NCBI GenBank assembly: GCA_020047725.1
Contig: JAIFNM010000172.1
Location: forward strand, 1 to 11,550
DNA from: Betaproteobacteria bacterium
GTDB taxonomy: Bacteria; Pseudomonadota; Gammaproteobacteria; Burkholderiales; Rhodocyclaceae
Direction: 5' to 3'
DNA length: 11,550 nucleotides
The position numbers were made by a program, and so were the translations under genes. The notes beneath the pieces were generated by a model. That model saw only the letters and a program-made list of their open reading frames with translations, did not search any database and had not been told where the DNA came from. Below, one piece after another: positions 1 through 7,228 of the stretch (position 1 is its first letter; each line of letters opens with the position of its first letter).

Positions 1-2033
1 GAACAGCCAACAACGGTCCTCTGGTAGCCGCAGAACCAGGCATCGACCTGATCATTCGTGGTGCCTGTCTTGCCCGCGAGGTCGTGCCGTTTTAGCGTTG
101 CAGAGGCGCGAGCCGCTGTTCCAAAGATGGTGACGCCGCGGAGCATGCTGTCCATCAGGTAGGCATTGCGCGGATCAATTGCAAGCAAGGATTCATCTCC
201 AGCGCTCACCGGTTGCGCCTCGGCCAGCACTTGTCCTTTTTCATCCTGAATCTCGCGCACGATAAAGGGCTGGATGCGATAACCACCATTGGCGAAAACA
301 GAGTACGCGGTAACCATCTGCCAGGGCGTGACCGATCCGGCTCCGAGCGCCATGGTCAGGTAGGGCGGGTGCTTGTCGGCATCAAAGCCAAAGCGGGTGG
401 CGTAATCCTGAATGAAATTTACGCCGCTGGCTTGTAATAGGCGAATGGAAACCATGTTCTTGGATTTGGCCAGTGCTGTGCGCATACTCATGGCGCCTTC
501 GTACTTGCCGTCATAGTTCTTTGGCTCCCAGGCCTGGCTGCCGGTGACCGAGGCCGGAAAACTGATCGGATCGTCCTGGATGATCGAAGCTGGCGTAAAA
601 CCCTTTTCAAGCGAGCCGGAGTAAATGAATGGCTTGAAGCTCGATCCCGGCTGGCGCCAGGCTTGCGTAGTGTGGTTGAACTTGTTGCGGTTATAGTCAA
701 ATCCACCAACCAGAGAACGAATGGCACCATTTTGTGGGTCGGCGGACAGGAACGCAGCTTCAACCTCGGGCATTTGCGTAATCTGCCAATTGTTCTTTTC
801 GTCGCTCTGAACCCGAATCACGGCGCCGCGGCGCAATCTCTTGTTCGGTGGAGCCTTGTCGTCCATCATGCGGGCAGCGAACTTCAGACCGTCGCCACTA
901 ATGGTGACGATTTCGCCACCACGCCGGTAGGCGCGAATCTGTTTGGCGTCGGCTTGCAGAATCACTGAAGGATGCAGGTCTTCAGAGTCATGGAAGTCCT
1001 GCAACAATTCATCAAGCGCTTCGTCTTGCTCCGATTTGATGTCTGTCATTTCGACATACGCTTCTGCGCCGCGATAGCCATGGCGCCGGTCGTAGTCGAG
1101 TACGCCACGTCGCAGGCTGCTGTAGGCAGCGTCCTGATCCTTCGTGAGAATGGTCGTATAGACACGCAATCCGCGTGTATAGACGTCCTCCGGAAAACGT
1201 TCGGCCGCCATCTGGCGTGCCATTTCGGCGACGAACTCAGCGTGCACAGAGTATTCATTCGCTTCGCGTTTGACGACGAGTTCCTGTTTCAATGCTGCAT
1301 CGTGTTGTTTGACGTCTATGAAATTGAGTTCGCGCATACGGCGCAATACGTACTGTTGACGCAAACTGGCTCGCTTTGGGTTAACGACCGGGTTGAACGC
1401 GGAGGGGGCTTTGGGTAGTCCTGCCAGCATTGCTGCCTCGGCGATACTTAAGTCCTTGAGTGATTTACCGAAATATATCTGCGCCGCAGCACCAAAACCG
1501 TATGCGCGCTGTCCGAGAAAAATCTGGTTGATATACAACTCAAAGATCTGGTCCTTGCTCAGATTGCTTTCTATTTTGAAGGACAGTAATACTTCGTAAA
1601 GTTTGCGGACGTAGGTCTTTTCTGAGGATAGAAAGAAATTCTTGGCAACCTGCTGCGTGATCGTCGAGGCACCTTGCTTTTTCCCGCCGCCCAGGAAATT
1701 GCTGACAGCAGCCCGTAGCACACCTTGCGCGTCGACACCGTTGTGCTGGTAAAAACGCTCATCTTCCGCAGCCAGGATTGCATGCTTCATAACGTCAGGG
1801 ACGTCCTGTATGCGCACAACGGCCCGACGTTCTTCACCAAATTCACCAATCAAGTGGCCTTCAGTTGTGTACACGCGCAACGGAATCTTGGGCCGATAGT
1901 CGGTCAGTATTTCCAACGAAGGCAGGTTTGGATAGGTCAGAATCAGAACCACAGCCGCCATGGCGACGACCATGGCGACAAGCCCGATAATGAGTAAGAC
2001 CGGATAAAGAATCCAGCGAGAAACGTTAGGCAA
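1..2033 (-). CDS. mrcA: Penicillin-binding protein 1A (bifunctional peptidoglycan synthase), C-terminus outside window
   Basis: Reading the minus strand gives 677 uninterrupted codons running off the left edge. The product is a class A PBP: an inner-membrane enzyme that polymerises lipid II (glycosyltransferase) and cross-links peptide stems (transpeptidase) in the periplasm. Seen: one membrane anchor at about residues 8-32; a GT51 domain at about 55-235 with the EDERFYQHNG motif (catalytic Glu about E90) and GASTITQQ at 121-128; an OB-like insert at about 315-425; then the transpeptidase with SxxK as SSFK (nucleophile S464), SxN as SKN 524-526 and KTG at 655-657. Related proteins run to about 770-850 residues, so roughly 100 or more residues are missing to the left. 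Start: the only conventional initiator between the in-frame upstream TAA and the membrane anchor is TTG at 2033; the next ATG codons (residues 21 and 25) would cut into the anchor. No good Shine-Dalgarno precedes TTG. The gene is divergent from pilM, an arrangement also known as ponA-pilM in Pseudomonas. Family call is near certain; the start is likely. Confidence 0.95.
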   Translation of the reverse strand, partial: MPNVSRWILYPVLLIIGLVAMVVAMAAVVLILTYPNLPSLEILTDYRPKIPLRVYTTEGHLIGEFGEERRAVVRIQDVPDVMKHAILAAEDERFYQHNGVDAQGVLRAAVSNFLGGGKKQGASTITQQVAKNFFLSSEKTYVRKLYEVLLSFKIESNLSKDQIFELYINQIFLGQRAYGFGAAAQIYFGKSLKDLSIAEAAMLAGLPKAPSAFNPVVNPKRASLRQQYVLRRMRELNFIDVKQHDAALKQELVVKREANEYSVHAEFVAEMARQMAAERFPEDVYTRGLRVYTTILTKDQDAAYSSLRRGVLDYDRRHGYRGAEAYVEMTDIKSEQDEALDELLQDFHDSEDLHPSVILQADAKQIRAYRRGGEIVTISGDGLKFAARMMDDKAPPNKRLRRGAVIRVQSDEKNNWQITQMPEVEAAFLSADPQNGAIRSLVGGFDYNRNKFNHTTQAWRQPGSSFKPFIYSGSLEKGFTPASIIQDDPISFPASVTGSQAWEPKNYDGKYEGAMSMRTALAKSKNMVSIRLLQASGVNFIQDYATRFGFDADKHPPYLTMALGAGSVTPWQMVTAYSVFANGGYRIQPFIVREIQDEKGQVLAEAQPVSAGDESLLAIDPRNAYLMDSMLRGVTIFGTAARASATLKRHDLAGKTGTTNDQVDAWFCGYQRTVVGC

Positions 2034-2065
2034 TGGAATACCAACGAGAAAAGATACAGCCGCAC

Positions 2066-2094
2066 ATTATAAGCGTTGCCAGAAGTGCTGTGAC
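2066..2094 (-). promoter_or_regulatory. Predicted sigma-70 promoter for the PBP1A gene
   Basis: On the minus strand a perfect TATAAT -10 box lies at 2071-2066. Exactly 17 bases upstream is GTCACA (2094-2089), a 4 of 6 match to TTGACA. Transcription would begin near 2059, giving a leader of about 26 bases before the TTG at 2033. The 189-base gap 2034-2222 holds this promoter and the divergent pilM promoter; I see no small gene or RNA in it. Confidence 0.55.
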
Positions 2095-2123
2095 AGTAGG
2101 GGCTAATGGCAAGAAAAAATGGC

Positions 2124-2152
2124 TTTACACGCCGGATACTTGTTGCTAGCAT
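2124..2152 (+). promoter_or_regulatory. Candidate sigma-70 promoter for pilMNOPQ
   Basis: TTTACA at 2124-2129 (5 of 6 to TTGACA) is followed after 17 bases by TAGCAT at 2147-2152 (4 of 6 to TATAAT). It would give a leader of about 64 bases before pilM. A competing -10, TATAAA at 2168-2173, has TTGCTA (2143-2148) 19 bases upstream, so the choice is uncertain. The -35 box lies only 29 bases from the -35 box of the divergent PBP1A promoter. Confidence 0.35.
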
Positions 2153-2209
2153 CTAAAGTAGATTATCTATAAACACGCTAACTACAAATTATTCAAGGGT
2201 TTTTTCGGC

Positions 2210-2215
2210 GAGGAG
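2210..2215 (+). promoter_or_regulatory. Shine-Dalgarno site that fixes the pilM TTG start
   Basis: GAGGAG ends 7 bases before the TTG at 2223. This is ideal spacing, and there is no in-frame ATG until codon 27, inside the conserved first phosphate loop region. It supports TTG as the true pilM start. Confidence 0.7.
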
Positions 2216-2222
2216 TGCTAAT

Positions 2223-3302
2223 TTGCAACTCGATCTATCGATCTTCAATCCAAAGGCACGTTCCCTGATCGGCGTCGATATCAGTTCGTCGTCTGTCAAG
2301 ATGGTTGAACTGGCAAGCGATGGGAAGAGCGGATATCGTGTAGAGCGATACACGATTGAAGTATTGCCCCGGGACGCTGTTGCCGATGGAAATATAGTCA
2401 ATCTGGAAGCGGCGGCTGAGGCTGTGCGTCGGGCCTGGAAGAAAATGGCGACATCGACCCGGCAAGTCGCGATTGCACTTGCTGGGTCACATGTGATTAC
2501 AAAGAAAATCATCGTGGCCGCCGGTCAGCGTGAGGAAGAGCTGGAAGTCCAGGTGGAGTCGGAGGCTAACCAGTACATTCCATTTGCACTTGAAGAGGTT
2601 AATCTCGACTTCCAGGTTGTTGGGCCGGCGCCTTCATCTCCCGACGAAATTGAAGTTCTGATCGCCGCGTCGCGCAAAGAAAAAGTTGAGGATCGTGTTG
2701 CCGTTGTCGAATCGGCGGGTTTGAAGCCGGTAGTTGTTGATGTTGAGTCTTATGCGGTTCTTTCTGCGTTCGAATTGATCGAAAAGCAGCTCCCGGATGG
2801 TGGCAAAGGGCAAATTATTGCTTTGGTTGATGTAGGTGCTGGCGTGATGAATCTGACCGTGCTACGCAATGGGCAGCAGCTATACGTTCGCGAACAAGCG
2901 TTTGGTGGAAATCAACTGACTCAGGATATCGCCCGTCTTTTTGGCATGACCTTTGAAGAGGCGGAGTCTGAGAAACGGCGGAATAATCTGCCCGACAACT
3001 ACGAGGCTGATCTCCTGCAACCGTTCGTTGAAAGCATGGCTTTGGAAGTGTCGCGTGCTTTGCAGTTCTTTTTCACCTCCACGCAGTTCAATCAAGTCAA
3101 CCATATCGTTCTTGCTGGCGGTTGCGCCGTCCTTCCGGGTGCTGACGAAGCGGTGGCGTCCCGGACGCAAATAAATACGATTATCGCCAACCCCTTTGCT
3201 GACATGGTGCTGTCTGGGGGCGTTCGTGCAAAGAACTTGCTCGCAGATGCCTCGTCACTAATGGCCGCATGCGGCCTTGCCCTGCGGAGGTTTGACGAAT
3301 GA
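2223..3302 (+). CDS. pilM: Type IV pilus assembly ATPase-fold protein PilM
   Basis: PilM is a cytoplasmic actin/FtsA-like protein that binds the N-terminal tail of PilN and links the cytoplasmic motor side of the type IV pilus machine to the inner-membrane PilN-PilO complex. The 359 residues match the family's usual size (about 350). Seen: first phosphate loop GVDISSSSVK at 17-26, second phosphate motif DVGAG at 203-207, and adenosine motif LAGGCAVLPG at 297-306, in the order expected of actin-fold proteins. The start is TTG with a strong GAGGAG seven bases upstream. It is the first gene of the pilMNOPQ operon, and its TGA overlaps the pilN ATG by 4 bases. ATP binding is inferred from the family and fold, not shown here. 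Confidence 0.96.
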   Translation: MQLDLSIFNPKARSLIGVDISSSSVKMVELASDGKSGYRVERYTIEVLPRDAVADGNIVNLEAAAEAVRRAWKKMATSTRQVAIALAGSHVITKKIIVAAGQREEELEVQVESEANQYIPFALEEVNLDFQVVGPAPSSPDEIEVLIAASRKEKVEDRVAVVESAGLKPVVVDVESYAVLSAFELIEKQLPDGGKGQIIALVDVGAGVMNLTVLRNGQQLYVREQAFGGNQLTQDIARLFGMTFEEAESEKRRNNLPDNYEADLLQPFVESMALEVSRALQFFFTSTQFNQVNHIVLAGGCAVLPGADEAVASRTQINTIIANPFADMVLSGGVRAKNLLADASSLMAACGLALRRFDE

Positions 3303-3865
3303 TACGCATCAATCTCCTCCCGCATCGGGAAGAAAAACGGAAGGCGCGGCGCCAGCAGTTTTATGGGCTTTTGGGCATGGTCTCGGTACTCGCAGGATTG
3401 CTTGTTTTTCTTGCATACTCAATTATTGCGGGCTACATCGCTGCTCAGGAAGCCAAGAACGACTTTTTGAAGAAAGAGATTGCGGTTCTCGATAAACAGA
3501 TCGATCAGATCAAGCGACTCAAGGAACAAACACAGGCATTGCTGGCACGTAAGCAAATCATCGAGTCTCTACAGCGTGATCGGGCAGAGGCTGTTCGCTT
3601 GCTTGGCGAGATGGTAAAGCAGATGCCTGAAGGTGTCTATGTGCGCTCGATCAAGCAAGACGGGGTTAAGATTTCGCTAAGTGGTATCGCGCAGTCCAAC
3701 GCTCGAGTTTCTACGCTAATGCGTAATATTGAGGCATCTCCTTGGCTTGAAAAGCCGCAGTTGATAGAGATCAAGGCCGTCATGCTTGACAAGCGCCGAC
3801 TCAACGAATTCAACATGAATGCTTTGCTTAAGCGAGCGCCTGTTGAGGATGGAGGTAAGAAATGA
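3299..3865 (+). CDS. pilN: Type IV pilus inner-membrane assembly protein PilN
   Basis: PilN is a bitopic inner-membrane protein that binds PilM in the cytoplasm and forms a heterodimer with PilO in the periplasm. The cytoplasmic tail carries the conserved PilM-binding motif INLLP at residues 4-8, followed by a basic stretch (HREEKRKAR). One membrane helix lies at about 22-46, then a heptad-like charged coiled coil at about 50-105, then a small alpha/beta (ferredoxin-like) domain at about 106-165. Length, 188 residues, is typical. The ATG overlaps the pilM stop as ATGA, so translation is probably coupled to pilM. The same 4-base overlap joins it to pilO. Confidence 0.96.
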   Translation: MIRINLLPHREEKRKARRQQFYGLLGMVSVLAGLLVFLAYSIIAGYIAAQEAKNDFLKKEIAVLDKQIDQIKRLKEQTQALLARKQIIESLQRDRAEAVRLLGEMVKQMPEGVYVRSIKQDGVKISLSGIAQSNARVSTLMRNIEASPWLEKPQLIEIKAVMLDKRRLNEFNMNALLKRAPVEDGGKK

Positions 3866-4536
3866 AAACGTCCTCCATGAAAAGTTTTGATTTCAACGCC
3901 GTATTTGATGACTTCCGGAATCTCAACCCGAAGGATGTCGGTGCTTGGCCGATCGTGCCGCGAGTTGCCGTTTTGCTTGCCCTTTTTTCGGTAGTTCTGC
4001 TGACTGGTTGGTGGTTCGTGTGGAGCGATCAGCTGGACGAGTTAACAGCAAAGCAGCAGGATGAGTTAAAACTTAGAGAAGAGTTCGTTGCCAAGAAGTC
4101 GCAAGCAGTCAATCTTGACTTGTATACCCAACAGTTGAACGAGATTGATCGGTCATTCGGTGCTTTGTTGAAACAGCTTCCCAATAAATCGGAAGTTGAG
4201 TCCTTGCTCATTGAGATAAATCAATCTGGCATGGGAAGAGGCCTTCTGTTTGATCTTTTCAAGCCAGGGCAGGAGATCGTCAAGGATTTCTACGCCGAGT
4301 TGCCAATCAATGTGAAAATGACTGGGAGCTACCATGACTTTGGCGCCTTTGCCGGAGATATCGGTCGGTTGTCAAGAATCGTAACCTTGAACAATATTTC
4401 CATTACTGCAAATCCCCAATCCAAAGACGGTGGCTTGGTGATGGACGCTGTGACCAAGACCTTCCGATATCTCGATGATGAAGAACTCGCTGCCAAGAGG
4501 AAGGCCGCGCAAGCTGCCAAGGGTGGGCAGAAATGA
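3862..4536 (+). CDS. pilO: Type IV pilus inner-membrane assembly protein PilO
   Basis: PilO pairs with PilN in the inner membrane and with PilP in the periplasm, forming the alignment subcomplex of the type IV pilus. Seen: a cytoplasmic N-terminus, one membrane helix at about 34-54, a coiled coil at about 57-100, the family motif LPNKSEVESLL at 106-116, and a ferredoxin-like domain containing LPINVKMTGSYHDFGAF (147-163). The last 16 residues are a low-complexity Ala/Lys/Gly tail. Length, 224 residues, is usual. The ATG at 3862 overlaps the pilN stop (ATGA) and has GGAGG (3851-3855) six bases upstream; a second ATG at residue 6 is less well placed. Confidence 0.95.
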   Translation: MKTSSMKSFDFNAVFDDFRNLNPKDVGAWPIVPRVAVLLALFSVVLLTGWWFVWSDQLDELTAKQQDELKLREEFVAKKSQAVNLDLYTQQLNEIDRSFGALLKQLPNKSEVESLLIEINQSGMGRGLLFDLFKPGQEIVKDFYAELPINVKMTGSYHDFGAFAGDIGRLSRIVTLNNISITANPQSKDGGLVMDAVTKTFRYLDDEELAAKRKAAQAAKGGQK

Positions 4537-5054
4537 AAACAATAGCGGTTGCATTGCTGAGTTTGGCGTTGGTTTCATGCTCGGGTGGGGATAACGAGGA
4601 TCTGCGTCAGTGGATGAACGATGCCGCCAAGGACATCAAGGGAAAAATTCCCCCTTTACCTCAAGTCAAACCCTACGAACCTGTGCCTTATGATGCCGGA
4701 AATCTGATCGATCCGTTCAGGCCAAGCAAAATAGGTGGTGAGCAGAAAAGGAATGGCGGCGGAGGTTTGCAACCGAACACTGATCGTCCTCGTGAGCCGC
4801 TTGAGTCTCATCCGCTTGAGTCATTGCGATATGTGGGCGTGATGACGAGAAACAAAGTTTCCTATGCCATCGTTCAGGTCGATGGTTCATTGCACCAGGT
4901 GCGGATCGGCAATTATATGGGACAGAATTTCGGAGTGATCACGAAGGTGACGGAGTCTGAAGTGGTCTTGAAGGAGCTTGTTCAGGATTCCGCCGGGGAC
5001 TGGGTTGAAAGAGAAAGCACACTGTTGCTGCAGGGACAGGAGGGGAAAAAATGA
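4533..5054 (+). CDS. pilP: Type IV pilus lipoprotein PilP
   Basis: PilP is a periplasmic lipoprotein that links the PilN-PilO dimer to the secretin PilQ. Seen: a short signal peptide ending in the lipobox LVSC, with the lipidated cysteine at residue 16 followed by Ser, so there is no Asp+2 retention signal; a proline-rich extended segment at about 39-66 including LIDPF, which in the family contacts PilN-PilO; a Gly/Asn/Pro-rich linker at about 67-90; and a small beta domain at about 94-168 that in homologues binds the PilQ N-domains. Length, 173 residues, is typical. The ATG overlaps the pilO stop by 4 bases, with only a weak purine-rich stretch upstream, so it probably depends on reinitiation after pilO. 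Confidence 0.94.
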   Translation: MKTIAVALLSLALVSCSGGDNEDLRQWMNDAAKDIKGKIPPLPQVKPYEPVPYDAGNLIDPFRPSKIGGEQKRNGGGGLQPNTDRPREPLESHPLESLRYVGVMTRNKVSYAIVQVDGSLHQVRIGNYMGQNFGVITKVTESEVVLKELVQDSAGDWVERESTLLLQGQEGKK

Positions 5055-7141
5055 AACAAATCAAAAAGTACCTGCTTAGCGTTGTCGGCGGGGTTTTTCT
5101 GGCGGTTGCAACGATAAGCGCTCAGGAAACCAGGCCCAATTCAATCGATTCGATGACGGTTGCCCAACAGGGCGGTGTGCTCAATGTCAAACTGACTTTC
5201 AAAGACCCATTGACTGCGCTTCCTCCCGGTTTTAGTGTGGCCAAGCCCGCACGTATAGCTCTTGATTTTGCGAATACGGTCAATGGTCTTGGCAAGAACA
5301 GTCAAACCTATAACGAAGGTGATCTAAGAAGCGCTAACGTTGTCCAAGCCGAGGGGCGCACGCGCCTAGTGTTGAATCTTAACCAAGTGATGACTTACGA
5401 GTCGAAAATTGACGGGAATAGTTTACTGCTCGCGCTTACCCCCAGCGCGAAGGAGGGTGGCGCACCCGTCGTTGAGCATTTTGCCCAGATAAATCCATCA
5501 CAGACCTCAAATAGCATTCGAGATATCGCATTTCGTCGTGGCAAGGACGGTGAGGCACGAATTACAGTGGATCTCAGCGATCCGAATGCTGGAATTGATA
5601 TTCGTCAACAAGGTCAGAATCTGATAGTCGATTTTGTGAAAGTAACGGTGCCGGATGCGTTGCGCAAACGACTGGACGTTACCGACTTCGCGACGCCGGT
5701 CGTTTCGGTGAATACTCTTCAGCAAGGCTCTAACGTACGCATGACGATAACTCCGCGCGGATTGTGGGAGCACAATGCTTACCAGACAGACAACCAGTTC
5801 GTCATTGAAGTCAAGCCGGTTATTGAGAATCCCAACAAACTGGTTCAAGGCTCGCGTGGCGGCTATCAGGGCGAAAAGTTGTCACTGAATTTCCAGAACG
5901 TCGAAGTGCGCCGTTTGCTGCAGGTGATTGGCGAATTTACTGGCATGAATATGGTTGTCAGTGATTCTGTAGGTGGCGCAATTACCCTTATTCTTAAGGA
6001 TGTGCCGTGGGACCAGGCGCTGGATATCATCCTCCAGCAAAAAGGCCTCGACATGCGGAAGAATGGAAATGTCATTCTGATTGCACCGCGTGAGGAAATT
6101 GCGACCAAAGAGAAACTTGAGTTTGAGTCGAAAGTTCAAATCAGTGATCTAGAACCTTTGAGGACTGAAAGTTTTCAGATGAACTACATAAAAGCGGCTG
6201 ATGTACAGAAGCTTTTAGTAGATCCAAAACAGACATTGCTATCCAAACGTGGTAGTGCGCTGCTCGACGACAGATCAAACATGATGTTCGTAAAGGACAC
6301 GCCAAGTCGCCTTGACGATGTGAGAGAGATGATTGCCAAGGTAGACACTCCTGTTCGTCAGGTGATGATTGAGGCTCGAATCGTTGAAGCAGGTGATAGT
6401 TTCGCCAAGAATATTGGAATGCGACTTGGGTACCATGACGCTTCGACGGGGAACTCGGGAATAAAGGTTGGTGGAAATTTGTCAGATACTGGTTACCATA
6501 CCGGCCAGGCAGCTGATATTCCTATCTTTCCTACCGCTTCTAATTCGGTTAACCTGCCGGCCACACCGCGCAGTGGGATGGCCGGCGTTTTTTCCATGAT
6601 TTTGTTCAATAAGTCTAAAACTGCGTTTTTGAATGCTGAAATTTCAGCGTTAGAAGCTGATGGTAAGGGCAAGGTTATTTCGAGCCCACGTGTCATGACG
6701 GCCAATCAAATCGAAGCAATCATTGAGCAAGGGGTCGAAATACCTTATCAGCAGGCGACGAGTTCTGGTGCCACTAGTATTTCTTTCCGTAAGGCTAATC
6801 TATCACTTAAAGTAAAACCACAGATTACTCCTGACGGGAAAGTCACGATGACTCTGGATATCAATAAAGATACTCCAAATACCACGCTGTCCACCGGCGC
6901 GGGTGTGGCCATCGATACTAAGCATGTGAAGACTGAGGTATTGGTAGACAACGGAGGGACCGTTGTGATCGGAGGTGTTTACACTCAGACAACGCGTGAT
7001 AACACGCAACGCATCCCGTTCTTTGGCGATCTTCCCTATATAGGATGGTTATTCAAAAATAGGGAGTGGATCGATGATAAGACTGAATTGTTGGTGTTTA
7101 TTACGCCAAAAATTGTAGCTGAAGGCCTGTCTGTACGTTGA
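5051..7141 (+). CDS. pilQ: Type IV pilus outer-membrane secretin PilQ
   Basis: PilQ forms the oligomeric outer-membrane channel through which the type IV pilus passes; in naturally competent species it also admits DNA. Seen: Sec signal peptide with likely cleavage after ISA (residue 24); two AMIN domains that bind peptidoglycan (about 31-130 and 155-256); an STN/N0 domain (about 275-345); a secretin N1 domain (about 372-435); and the C-terminal secretin domain (about 540-687) with VISSPRVMT at 542-550 and the signature IPFFGDLPYIGWLF at 655-668. The 696 residues are normal, and no Neisseria-type octapeptide repeats are present. The ATG overlaps the pilP stop as ATGA and has AGGAGGGG just upstream (5038-5045), the strongest ribosome site in the operon. 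That suits a subunit needed in many copies per complex. An intrinsic terminator follows 20 bases after the stop codon. Confidence 0.97.
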   Translation: MKQIKKYLLSVVGGVFLAVATISAQETRPNSIDSMTVAQQGGVLNVKLTFKDPLTALPPGFSVAKPARIALDFANTVNGLGKNSQTYNEGDLRSANVVQAEGRTRLVLNLNQVMTYESKIDGNSLLLALTPSAKEGGAPVVEHFAQINPSQTSNSIRDIAFRRGKDGEARITVDLSDPNAGIDIRQQGQNLIVDFVKVTVPDALRKRLDVTDFATPVVSVNTLQQGSNVRMTITPRGLWEHNAYQTDNQFVIEVKPVIENPNKLVQGSRGGYQGEKLSLNFQNVEVRRLLQVIGEFTGMNMVVSDSVGGAITLILKDVPWDQALDIILQQKGLDMRKNGNVILIAPREEIATKEKLEFESKVQISDLEPLRTESFQMNYIKAADVQKLLVDPKQTLLSKRGSALLDDRSNMMFVKDTPSRLDDVREMIAKVDTPVRQVMIEARIVEAGDSFAKNIGMRLGYHDASTGNSGIKVGGNLSDTGYHTGQAADIPIFPTASNSVNLPATPRSGMAGVFSMILFNKSKTAFLNAEISALEADGKGKVISSPRVMTANQIEAIIEQGVEIPYQQATSSGATSISFRKANLSLKVKPQITPDGKVTMTLDINKDTPNTTLSTGAGVAIDTKHVKTEVLVDNGGTVVIGGVYTQTTRDNTQRIPFFGDLPYIGWLFKNREWIDDKTELLVFITPKIVAEGLSVR
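6556..6593 (+). other. Intrinsic-terminator-like hairpin inside pilQ
   Basis: GCCGGCC (6556-6562) and GGCCGGC (6580-6586) form a perfect 7-base-pair, all-GC stem around a 17-base loop, followed one base later by six T residues (6588-6593). It lies in frame within the less conserved part of pilQ that encodes about residues 502-515. It has the form of a Rho-independent terminator, but translating ribosomes would normally mask it; function is untested and chance is possible. Confidence 0.3.
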
Positions 7142-7161
7142 TTCCCAAGCGAGTGCTCAAG

Positions 7162-7188
7162 AAAAGCCGGCAGTTGCCGGCTTTTTTT
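7162..7188 (+). terminator. Rho-independent terminator after pilQ
   Basis: A perfect stem GCCGGC (7166-7171) / GCCGGC (7176-7181) with loop AGTT is extended by four A-T pairs and followed by seven T residues (7182-7188). It ends the pil transcript and separates it from aroK. The four A residues on the left give only a short U tract on the opposite strand, so it is mainly a plus-strand terminator. Confidence 0.88.
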
Positions 7189-7216
7189 GTGTTGTTTAGT
7201 TGCGTAGGCGCTGCGG

Positions 7217-7222
7217 TAGAAT
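7217..7222 (+). promoter_or_regulatory. Candidate -10 box for aroK-aroB-dgt
   Basis: TAGAAT (5 of 6 to TATAAT) lies between the pilQ terminator and aroK. The -35 region is poor: TTGTTT at 7192-7197 has a 19-base spacer, and TTTAGT at 7195-7200 has a 16-base spacer. Transcription from this box would start at about 7228-7230, essentially on the aroK GTG. Confidence 0.35.
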
Positions 7223-7228
7223 GATGAT

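Noticed and set aside
663..968. 101-codon open frame on the plus strand
   Set aside because: It is antisense to the PBP1A transpeptidase and OB-like region, and its composition looks like a frame shadow of conserved PBP codons.
972..1418. 148-codon open frame on the plus strand
   Set aside because: It lies wholly antisense to the PBP1A GT51 and central regions, shows no recognisable motif, and has no convincing ribosome site. The minus-strand frame is clearly the real gene.
1959..1982. Tandem 12-base near-repeat (CCATGGCGACGA / CCATGGCGACAA)
   Set aside because: It lies within the PBP1A membrane anchor and simply encodes repeated Val-Ala-Met hydrophobic residues; no wider repeat structure is present.
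1..2033. PBP1A as a broken gene or pseudogene because no complete frame is present
   Set aside because: The frame is uninterrupted from TTG to the window edge with all catalytic motifs in order; it is cut only by the window boundary.
2134..2146. Possible sigma-54 promoter before pilM (GG and GC dinucleotides in a TTGTTGC context)
   Set aside because: The spacing between GG and GC is 9 bases rather than the required 10, and the TGGC half-site is poor.
1943..2152. 69-codon ATG frame on the minus strand spanning the PBP1A start region
   Set aside because: It is in a different frame from the PBP1A membrane anchor, which shows the expected WILYPVLLI type anchor followed directly by conserved PBP sequence. 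The ATG also lies upstream of the predicted promoter.
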